From assembly GCA_964556705.1 (NCBI GenBank), contig CAZKXX010000101.1, positions 1-13,763 of the forward strand: a stretch of 13,763 nucleotides of DNA, in the 5' to 3' direction. The position numbers and the translations under genes are program-made. This DNA comes from CAZKXX01 sp964556705 (GTDB lineage Bacteria > Acidobacteriota > Terriglobia > UBA7540). Below, piece after piece: positions 7,564-13,763 of the stretch. A model generated the notes under the pieces. The model was not told the DNA's origin. It worked only from the letters and a program-made list of their open reading frames with translations, and made no database searches. Position 1 is the first letter of the stretch; each line of letters opens with the position of its first letter.

Positions 7564-8694
7564 TCATTCTCCTTTGGTCAACTTCTTGATGTAAGCGACT
7601 TCGTCCTTGTCAAAGGATGTCCCGTCCGGTCGGAAGATGTCGTGGAACCACACCTTCGGCTCGGCGGTGTAGGTCTTCTTCCAGGTTTCCCACGGATAGA
7701 TGGTCTGCGACTTGCCGGAAACGAATCCCCAGTTGTACGCAGCGACCCTTTCTTCCTTGAAGTAACCGAGAACCGGATTGAAAGTGCTTCCCGCCGGCCT
7801 CGCCATGTACTCGGTGCAGAGGAGCGGGCGGCCGTAGCGCTTCAGCGCTTCCACCTGCCGCTTCACGCGCGCGAGCGGAGAGTAGCTGTGGAAGGAAATG
7901 ACGTCGGATTCTTCCAGCATATATTTCTCGATCTCGGAAATCCGCTCGGGCCGCGACCAGTCACTGCGCCACACACCGGCGGTGAGCGGCTGCGAGGGGT
8001 TCACTTCGCGCGCCCAGGTGAACGCCTTCTTGAGCAGCGCGAGCGCCATCTCCGCCTTGTTGGAAATCTCGACCTTGCCGTAGGCGTCGGCGTTGGGATT
8101 GTCCGGCTCGTTGAAGAGGTCCCACGCGTGCACGCGGCGGTCGTCGCGATAGCGCCTGATAACGCCCTTCACGTAATCCTCGAGCTCGTCGTGACGCCCC
8201 GGGTCCTTGAGAATTTCTGCGCCGGGGCTCTGCATCCAACCCGAGTTGTGGACGTGCGGTTTGGGGGCGCGCTGCGGTCCGATTTTCGGATGCGGGTCCC
8301 ACACGCCGTCGAAGAGCACAAACATCACGCCGATGCCGTGCCGGTCGGCGATTTCCAGAAACTGGTCGAGACGCTTCACGAACCCTTCGCGGTCGTGCTT
8401 CCAGAGGAGATCGTGGAGAAACACGCGCATCGAGTTGAAGCCCAGATCCTTTGCCCAGGCGAGTTCGCGGTCGATCGTCTCCGCATCGAACGTATCGGCC
8501 TGCCACATTTCGAGCTGGTTGATGGCCGTCGAGGGAGCGAAGTTCGCGCCCGCGAGCCACGGCTGTTTGGCGTACCAGGCGTTGGCCTTTTCCGCCGGCC
8601 AGCGCTCGGCGGCGGAAGCGGCAACGGCGCTCGCGACGAACGACAGGAGCACCGCGACGTGCGTGAGGAATCTTCCCCAAGAAATGCTTTTCAT
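7564..8694 (-). CDS. Secreted GH5-like (clan GH-A) glycoside hydrolase
   Basis: 376 residues from the ATG at 8694, with GGGAG about 11 nt upstream. The open frame extends to 8925, but the extra part reads through tRNA-derived sequence and is not real. MKSISWGRFL plus a hydrophobic stretch ending ASAVAASAAE is a signal peptide, so the enzyme is periplasmic or secreted. A TIM-barrel of the retaining clan GH-A type is indicated by GFNSMRVFLHDLLW (about residues 85-98), AWDLFNEPDN with Glu196 as the likely acid/base, VISFHSYSP (His269, Tyr271) and LLCTEYMARP with Glu295 as the likely nucleophile. Related proteins are often annotated cellulase-family hydrolase or 1,4-beta-xylanase. The sequence does not tell the substrate; a plant or microbial beta-glycan is plausible. 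No carbohydrate-binding module is present. A monocistronic gene is likely. Confidence 0.88.
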   Translation of the reverse strand: MKSISWGRFLTHVAVLLSFVASAVAASAAERWPAEKANAWYAKQPWLAGANFAPSTAINQLEMWQADTFDAETIDRELAWAKDLGFNSMRVFLHDLLWKHDREGFVKRLDQFLEIADRHGIGVMFVLFDGVWDPHPKIGPQRAPKPHVHNSGWMQSPGAEILKDPGRHDELEDYVKGVIRRYRDDRRVHAWDLFNEPDNPNADAYGKVEISNKAEMALALLKKAFTWAREVNPSQPLTAGVWRSDWSRPERISEIEKYMLEESDVISFHSYSPLARVKRQVEALKRYGRPLLCTEYMARPAGSTFNPVLGYFKEERVAAYNWGFVSGKSQTIYPWETWKKTYTAEPKVWFHDIFRPDGTSFDKDEVAYIKKLTKGE

Positions 8695-8794
8695 GATGAC
8701 AAGGACTCCCTTCGGTTTCGGGCTCGGTCTGCACGGCGGGACGAGAGTACTACAACCACAGCAAAAGGTCATTCGCGCGACCGATGGAGTGGCT

Positions 8795-8833
8795 TCAGAG
8801 AGATTCGCTGCGGAGGATGTAAACGAAGGCCAT
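8795..8833 (-). pseudogene. Truncated 5' copy of the GIY-YIG nuclease gene
   Basis: From the ATG at 8833 the first ten codons (MAFVYILRSE) are identical at the base level to the intact nuclease gene 324 bp away. Two unrelated codons and a TGA at 8795-8797 follow. It sits just downstream of the tRNA remnant, in the same order as the intact tRNA and nuclease pair, so it is the stump of a duplicated nuclease gene. Confidence 0.7.
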
Positions 8834-8882
8834 GGAGCAGGGACGGTGCTGGTAGGCCCGAGCGGGCTCGAACCGCTGACCT
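8804..8882. repeat. 79-bp direct repeat, left copy (tRNA 3' part plus nuclease 5' end)
   Basis: By eye, bases 8804-8882 match 9128-9206 at every position (offset 324). The repeat covers, on the minus strand, the tRNA variable/T-arm/acceptor end with CCA, the 16-nt spacer and the first ten codons of the GIY-YIG gene. Similarity stops abruptly at both ends. Confidence 0.85.
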
Positions 8883-8906
8883 GCCCGTCGCAAGGTCGGG
8901 CCGCTC
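8850..8906 (-). pseudogene. tRNA-Val 3'-part remnant
   Basis: On the minus strand this reads GAGC, an altered anticodon arm, AGGTC, the T-arm AGCGG-TTCGAGC-CCGCT, the 3' acceptor strand CGGGCCT and ACCA. The T-arm and acceptor parts are identical to the intact tRNA-Val. The 5' acceptor strand AGGCCCG is missing, and the segment between GAGC and AGGTC is 20 nt instead of 18, so it cannot fold as a normal tRNA. Its centre (CGACCTTGCG) resembles the 84-bp repeats more than the intact tRNA. Confidence 0.75.
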
Positions 8907-9157
8907 TAACCAGACCGGCTCGCAATCAATCGGTCGATCAGCCTCGCCGACTTCCAGCGCTTGATCTGCCTCTCGCGCCGCCGCCCCTCCGCCAGCGTCG
9001 CGTATTCCTCCTGATACACCAGGCGCCACGGCCCTCTCCCTCGCGTCGCCGGCGAGTGCCCGCGCCCGTGCTCCTCCATTCGTCGCACGAGATCAGTGCT
9101 GGAACCGATGTAGTATCGTCCGGAGGCTTCGCTGCGGAGGATGTAAACGAAGGCCAT
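8906..9157 (-). CDS. GIY-YIG family small nuclease
   Basis: 83 residues, the usual size for the stand-alone UPF0213/YhbQ-like GIY-YIG domain. The core motifs are VYI (residues 4-6) and YYIGSSTDLVRRMEEH (about 15-30), with Tyr5, Tyr16, Gly18, Arg25 or Arg26 and His30 at expected positions. The C-terminal part has the family pattern WRLVYQEEY and RRRERQIKRWKS, with Glu residues that could hold the catalytic metal. The ATG at 9157 is 16 nt after the tRNA-Val CCA and has no Shine-Dalgarno site, so it is probably carried on the tRNA transcript. The last codons (about ASRSG) and the TAG run into tRNA-derived sequence, so the natural C-terminus may have been altered. Targets of such proteins are unknown. 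Structure-specific DNA cutting is the general family activity. Confidence 0.8.
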   Translation of the reverse strand: MAFVYILRSEASGRYYIGSSTDLVRRMEEHGRGHSPATRGRGPWRLVYQEEYATLAEGRRRERQIKRWKSARLIDRLIASRSG

Positions 9158-9206
9158 GGAGCAGGGACGGTGCTGGTAGGCCCGAGCGGGCTCGAACCGC
9201 TGACCT
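9128..9206. repeat. 79-bp direct repeat, right copy
   Basis: Exact partner of 8804-8882. This copy belongs to the intact genes: it spans the 3' portion of the functional tRNA-Val, the 16-nt spacer and the first ten codons of the GIY-YIG gene. Confidence 0.85.
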
Positions 9207-9251
9207 CTACCGTGTCAAGGTAGCGCTCTGACCAAACTGAGCTACGGGCCT
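9174..9251 (-). tRNA. tRNA-Val (anticodon GAC), CCA encoded
   Basis: The 78-nt minus-strand sequence folds as a full cloverleaf. The acceptor is AGGCCCG with CGGGCCT, the D-stem GCTC/GAGC, the anticodon stem CTACC/GGTAG with loop TTGACAC (anticodon GAC, valine), the variable loop AGGTC, and the T-arm AGCGG-TTCGAGC-CCGCT. The discriminator is A, followed by genomic CCA. All stems pair without mismatch. It is preceded in transcription by two 84-bp tRNA-like repeats and followed 16 nt later by the GIY-YIG ORF. Confidence 0.95.
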
Positions 9252-9334
9252 CCAAACCTTTCGGCTGCGTGTTCTTGCTCCCTGACCTGGCCGACGCAAG
9301 GTCGGCCCGCTCTCGCCAAACTGAGCTACGGGCC
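9251..9334 (-). repeat. 84-bp direct repeat, unit 1, containing a tRNA 5' part
   Basis: Differs from unit 2 at two of 84 positions by eye. On the minus strand it carries AGGCCCGTAGCTCAGTTTGG, the same as the acceptor 5' strand and D-arm of the tRNA-Val. A perfect hairpin with stem GGCCGAC/GTCGGCC and loop CTTGC, then AGGTCAG, follow. Where a tRNA would have its T-arm, the unit instead has unrelated sequence ending GAAAGGTTTGG. There is no TTCGA T-loop and no CCA, so it is not a working tRNA. Confidence 0.85.
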
Positions 9335-9418
9335 TCCAAACCTTTCGGCCGCGTGTTCTCGCTCCCTGACCTGGCCGACGCAAGGTCGGCCCGCTCTCGC
9401 CAAACTGAGCTACGGGCC
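9335..9418 (-). repeat. 84-bp direct repeat, unit 2, containing a tRNA 5' part
   Basis: Second unit in register with the first (starts at 9251, 9335 and 9419 share TCCAAA). It carries the same tRNA-Val 5' part and the same seven-pair hairpin. It is the first repeat to be transcribed from the promoter at 9461-9487. Because 84 is divisible by three, the repeats also give spurious repetitive ORFs on the minus strand. Confidence 0.85.
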
Positions 9419-9460
9419 TCCAAAGTCCGTGCAGCAAGCCTGAGGAGGCGACTGATTCAG

Positions 9461-9487
9461 ATTATCCGAACGCTCAGACCCTGTCAA
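9461..9487 (-). promoter_or_regulatory. Candidate promoter for the tRNA-Val/repeat/GIY-YIG unit
   Basis: On the minus strand a consensus TTGACA (9482-9487) and GATAAT (9461-9466) are 15 bp apart. Transcription would start near 9454, ahead of the two 84-bp repeats, so they would be part of the tRNA precursor. No other gene lies between it and the tRNA. Confidence 0.5.
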
Positions 9488-9562
9488 CGCGCCCGCCATC
9501 CGCAACGAGCCAACGCATGGTCGCGATCCAGGGTCGCGGAGCACTGGGCCGCCGCTTCGACA

Positions 9563-9568
9563 TATAAT
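9563..9568 (+). promoter_or_regulatory. Candidate -10 element of the HD-domain gene
   Basis: A perfect TATAAT lies 22 bp before the ATG at 9591. The context (TTCGACATATAAT) is close to that of the TATAAT at 3376 (CTCGAACATATAAT). No convincing -35 hexamer was seen. Confidence 0.35.
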
Positions 9569-9590
9569 GGCTCACCGGCCGGAGGCGGAG

Positions 9591-10190
9591 ATGAATCGCG
9601 AGGAAGCCTGGGAGCTGCTGTGCGAATACACGAAGAGCGAGAGCCTGCGCAAGCACGCGCTGGCGGTGGAATCGTGTCTGCGCGCCTACGCGCGCAAGCT
9701 CGGTGAGGACGAAGACAAGTGGGGCGTCGTCGGGCTCATCCACGACTTCGATTACGAGATGTATCCCAACGCTCCCGACCATCCGCTGAAGGGCAGCGAA
9801 ATTCTCAAGGAGCGCGGCGTCTCGGAAGAGATCCGCCGCGCGATTCTCGGCCACGCGGACTACACGGGTGTTCCGCGCGACACGCTGCTGGCGAAAGCGC
9901 TCTACGCGTGCGACGAGCTGGCGGGGTTCATTACGGCGTGCGCGCTGGTGCGTCCGGACCGGATTGCGAGTCTGGAAGCCAAATCGGTGAAGAAGCGGAT
10001 GAAAGACAAGGCCTTCGCGCGCTCGGTGAGCCGGGAAGACATCACGCGCGGCGCCGAGGAGCTGGGTGTTCCGCTCGACGAGCACATCGCGTTCTCGATT
10101 GAAGCGATGCGGGCCATCGCGGATCGCCTGAGTCTCTTGCCGCCGGAAGCGGAGCCCCGCGAAGCCGGAACTCCCCTGCCCTCCGCGTGA
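9591..10190 (+). CDS. HD-domain metal-dependent phosphohydrolase-like protein
   Basis: 199 residues from the ATG at 9591, which has GGAGG 5 nt upstream. An earlier in-frame ATG at 9567 overlaps the TATAAT and is less likely. The HD signature is visible as RKHALAVE (His22), GLIHDFDYE (His51, Asp52), ILGHADYTGVPRD (His88) and ALYACDELAGF (Asp108). The C-terminal half has the pattern SVKKRMKDKAFARSV and is helical. Proteins of this type are common and annotated only as HD-domain or HDIG-domain hydrolases; the substrate is not known. No signal peptide, so cytoplasmic. It converges on the RNase gene with a 10-bp gap. The neighbours give no clue to its role. Confidence 0.85.
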   Translation: MNREEAWELLCEYTKSESLRKHALAVESCLRAYARKLGEDEDKWGVVGLIHDFDYEMYPNAPDHPLKGSEILKERGVSEEIRRAILGHADYTGVPRDTLLAKALYACDELAGFITACALVRPDRIASLEAKSVKKRMKDKAFARSVSREDITRGAEELGVPLDEHIAFSIEAMRAIADRLSLLPPEAEPREAGTPLPSA

Positions 10191-10200
10191 CGCCGCGGGA

Positions 10201-11589
10201 TCAGAGTCTCACCGTTTCCAGATACTTCGGCACGCTGACCTTCCACCCCAGGTGATCCTTGACTTTTCCGGCCAGCGATTCGGTCGAGCCCGGCTCGCCG
10301 TGGACGAGGAAAGTCCGCCGCGGCGCGCGAGGAAAGCTCTTGAGCCAGCCCAGAATCTCGCCGTAGTCGGCGTGGGCGCTGAGATGGTCGAGGCTCTCGA
10401 CGCGCGCCCGCACACGCACTTCGCGCCCGTGCATCTTCACACTTTCAGCGCCGTCGCGAATCGCCCGGCCGCGCGTCCCCTGCGCCTGAAAGCCCACGAA
10501 AAGCACCGTATTGCGATGGTCGGGCAGCAGGCGTTCGAGATGGTGCAACACGCGCCCGCCCGTCGCCATGCCGCTCGCCGAAATAATCATCATCGGATAA
10601 CGCGCGTCGTTGAGCGCCTTCGATTCTTCGGGCGTCCTTGCGAAGTGGACGTCGGGCGGAGAGAACGGCTTCACGCCGCGCGCTTCGATCGCGGCGGTTT
10701 CCAGGTCGTGGTCGCCGGTGTGGCGGCGATAGAGGTCGGTCACGTCGATCGCCATCGGGCTGTCCACGTGTATCGGAAGCGACGGAGTCATGCCTTCTTC
10801 GATCATCTCGCGCAGCAGGTAGAGCAATTCCTGCGTGCGGCCCACAGCGAAGGAAGGGATGAGCACGGTCCCGCCGCGCGAAGATGTCCGCTCGATGATC
10901 TCCGCCAGTCGCGCCTTCAGGTCGTCCGCCGGATGCCGCCGGTCGCCGTAGGTGGATTCGACGAGCAGGTAGTCCACCGGCTCGGGGGTTTCGGGCTCGG
11001 GAAGGATGACCTGCGGGAAGCGGCCAAGGTCGCCCGAAAAAAGGATGCGGACCGTTTTCCGCTTTTCACGCACCGTCACTTCAATCATGCGCGCGCCGAG
11101 GATGTGTCCGGCGCGATAGAAGCGCAGCGAGAAACGCGGCGAGAGTTCGAGTGGCCGCGAGGTGTTCACGGCGCGCAGGCGCTCGAGCGATTTCAGCGCC
11201 TCTTCGCAGGAGTAGAGCGGCAGCGCCGGCTTGTGCTTGCTGTATCCCTTGAAGTTGGCGTAAGCCGCGTCTTCTTCCTGAAGGTGGCCCGAATCGGGGA
11301 GGACGAGTTTCGCCAGGTCCACCGTCGCCGACGACGCCAGCGCTTCGCCGCGGAAACCGTCCTTGATGATTCGAGGCAGATATCCGAGGTGGTCCAGATG
11401 CGCGTGGGTAAAAACGATCCACTGAATCGAAGAAGGCTTGACGGCGAGCGTGTCCCAGTTCTTCAGTCGCCACGATTTCTCGCCCTGGAACAGGCCGCAG
11501 TCAACCAGCAGGCGCTCGCCGTCGGCTTCGACGAGGAACTTGGAACCCGTCACGGTCCCCGTCGCGCCGAGAAACTGGAGTGTGGGCAT
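10201..11589 (-). CDS. Beta-CASP metallo-beta-lactamase-fold RNase (CPSF73/TTHA0252-like)
   Basis: 462 residues from the ATG at 11589. The frame is open far upstream, but that part is an out-of-frame reading of the mutase gene. Metallo-beta-lactamase motifs are THAHLDHLG (His62, His64, Asp66, His67), AGHILGA (His162) and SGDLGR (Asp187). Beta-CASP motifs are LLVESTYGDR (Glu211, motif A), SASGMATGGRVLHHL (motif B) and LSAHADY (His406, motif C), followed by FLVHGEP (His430). Every catalytic residue expected for an active two-zinc RNase is present, and the length fits the family. Bacterial members such as TTHA0252 cut RNA; the precise substrate here is unknown. Cytoplasmic. It lies 68 bp after the mutase stop on the same strand, with GGGGAGG about 12 nt before the start, so it is probably cotranscribed. 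Confidence 0.92.
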   Translation of the reverse strand: MPTLQFLGATGTVTGSKFLVEADGERLLVDCGLFQGEKSWRLKNWDTLAVKPSSIQWIVFTHAHLDHLGYLPRIIKDGFRGEALASSATVDLAKLVLPDSGHLQEEDAAYANFKGYSKHKPALPLYSCEEALKSLERLRAVNTSRPLELSPRFSLRFYRAGHILGARMIEVTVREKRKTVRILFSGDLGRFPQVILPEPETPEPVDYLLVESTYGDRRHPADDLKARLAEIIERTSSRGGTVLIPSFAVGRTQELLYLLREMIEEGMTPSLPIHVDSPMAIDVTDLYRRHTGDHDLETAAIEARGVKPFSPPDVHFARTPEESKALNDARYPMMIISASGMATGGRVLHHLERLLPDHRNTVLFVGFQAQGTRGRAIRDGAESVKMHGREVRVRARVESLDHLSAHADYGEILGWLKSFPRAPRRTFLVHGEPGSTESLAGKVKDHLGWKVSVPKYLETVRL

Positions 11590-11657
11590 TCTTCTTCGCG
11601 ACCTCCCCGGCTCGTCAGCCCGCTGCAAGTGGAAGAAGGCATTCCGCGGCGGGACAG

Positions 11658-13274
<1,617 letters not shown>

Positions 13275-13317
13275 GAATGGTCCGGACCGGCGCGGAAGGG
13301 CGCCGGCCGATGCGCCC

Positions 13318-13566
13318 TCAGCGCACGCTCCGGGCCTTCAGGAAAGAGTAGAGGCCCATGAGAACCAGGAGCGCCGTGAAAGCGGTCAGAATCCAGAAGC
13401 GCGCGGGGCCGACCGTCGCGGGAGCCCGCTGGTAGTAGTTCCATTCGCGCAGCGCGACGCCCGCACCTCCGAAGGCGAGAAGCAGAAAGACGACGCCAAT
13501 GGAAAAATGAAACATGCGGAGCGCGTGGCGGGACCAGCGAGTGAAAAGGTCTCCGAGCTTGCTCAC
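13318..13566 (-). CDS. Small two-helix membrane protein of unknown function
   Basis: 82 residues, starting at a GTG (13564-13566) with AAGG 7 nt and GGAGG further upstream. Two hydrophobic helices (about residues 19-40 and 57-76) are separated by a short polar loop containing REWNYYQRAP, and there is a basic tail (LKARSVR). The basic N-terminus (SKLGDLFTRWSRHALR) suggests both ends are cytoplasmic. No known domain is recognised. It is the first gene after a good promoter and precedes the mutase gene by 43 bp on the same strand, so it probably heads that transcript. A functional link with the mutase is not shown. Confidence 0.7.
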   Translation of the reverse strand: MSKLGDLFTRWSRHALRMFHFSIGVVFLLLAFGGAGVALREWNYYQRAPATVGPARFWILTAFTALLVLMGLYSFLKARSVR

Positions 13567-13610
13567 GGTCGTGCCTTCCCTCCGGCCCAGCGCGAGCCGG
13601 GTCTGCGATT

Positions 13611-13639
13611 ATCTTAGGGTCGCGCGGCGGATACGTCAA
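13611..13639 (-). promoter_or_regulatory. Candidate sigma70-type promoter for the small membrane protein/mutase/RNase genes
   Basis: On the minus strand TTGACG (13634-13639) and TAAGAT (13611-13616) are separated by exactly 17 bp, about 45 bp before the GTG start. This is the best-spaced promoter in the window. Confidence 0.55.
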
Positions 13640-13763
13640 TTCGCCCCGCGCGGCCGCGCTCTCGCGGTTTCGCGCCCTGCGAGGAAATTGCGGGCCTGGT
13701 CGTCAAGTGCTGTCTGTAAGATTTTCTGTTGAAATTTGGGGGAAGAAGAAAGAGGGTGTCTCC
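13640..13763. other. Right-edge intergenic sequence with no recognisable gene
   Basis: No credible coding frame, RNA gene or repeat was recognised in these 124 bases. The last 60 or so are clearly more AT-rich than the rest of the window, with purine-rich runs near the end on the plus strand. That could be the leader of a gene beyond the edge. Confidence 0.4.

Noticed and set aside
8695..8925. N-terminal extension of the glycosidase frame
   Set aside because: It reads through the tRNA remnant and nuclease stump; the signal peptide begins at the ATG at 8694.
7138..8964. Plus-strand open frame of 608 codons
   Set aside because: It is antisense to the glycosidase, whose catalytic motifs and signal peptide are clear on the minus strand.
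9251..9418. The two 84-bp units as extra functional tRNAs
   Set aside because: They lack a T-arm, a 3' acceptor strand pairing with AGGCCCG, and CCA.
9251..9418. A minimal CRISPR array
   Set aside because: Units are contiguous 84-bp repeats without unique spacers, derive from a tRNA, and no cas genes are present.
9207..9437. Repetitive minus-strand ORF (and a related one at 8938-9423) with a 28-residue repeat
   Set aside because: The repeat is just the 84-bp tRNA-like unit read in frame (84 = 28 codons), and it runs into the tRNA gene.

Overview
The window is GC-rich and gene-dense, with long open reading frames on both strands. Most of the very long frames are antisense shadows of real genes. 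The gene content is several PQQ-like beta-propeller proteins, an OmpA-type protein, a GH-A clan glycosidase, a methylmalonyl-CoA mutase large subunit without its B12 domain, and a beta-CASP RNase. This best suggests an Acidobacteriota chromosome, perhaps Bryobacterales/Solibacter-like. Planctomycetota and related soil lineages share some of these families. The assignment rests on gene flavour, not on a marker gene.

Left part (1-7505): four secreted or membrane-anchored PQQ-like/BamB-like beta-propeller proteins lie close together. Two form a minus-strand pair (3-1103, which runs off the left edge, and 1113-3278). A third is divergent on the plus strand (about 3483-4883). A fourth, membrane-anchored one is on the plus strand (5952-7505). 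A minus-strand OmpA-family envelope protein with one membrane helix and a coiled coil (4913-5758) sits between the third and fourth. All four propellers carry a variant of the same N-terminal W-x-x-[FW]-[RG]-G-P-type motif, so they look paralogous. None shows a recognisable catalytic domain. A perfect 28-bp palindrome (7511-7538) separates the fourth propeller from the convergent glycosidase.

Middle (7564-9590): a secreted GH5-like glycosidase is followed by an unusual tRNA locus on the minus strand. In transcription order it has a near-consensus promoter, two 84-bp direct repeats that each carry the 5' part of a tRNA, an intact tRNA-Val(GAC), a GIY-YIG nuclease ORF starting 16 nt after the tRNA CCA, and then a decayed second copy of the tRNA 3' part plus the first ten codons of the nuclease gene. 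The nuclease is thus bracketed by 79-bp direct repeats made of tRNA and nuclease sequence. This is the most unusual structure in the window.

Right part (9591-13763): a plus-strand HD-domain protein faces a minus-strand gene set. That set runs from a small two-helix membrane protein (GTG start, good promoter) to a methylmalonyl-CoA mutase large subunit to a beta-CASP metallo-beta-lactamase-fold RNase. The last roughly 200 bases hold the promoter of this set and no recognisable gene.
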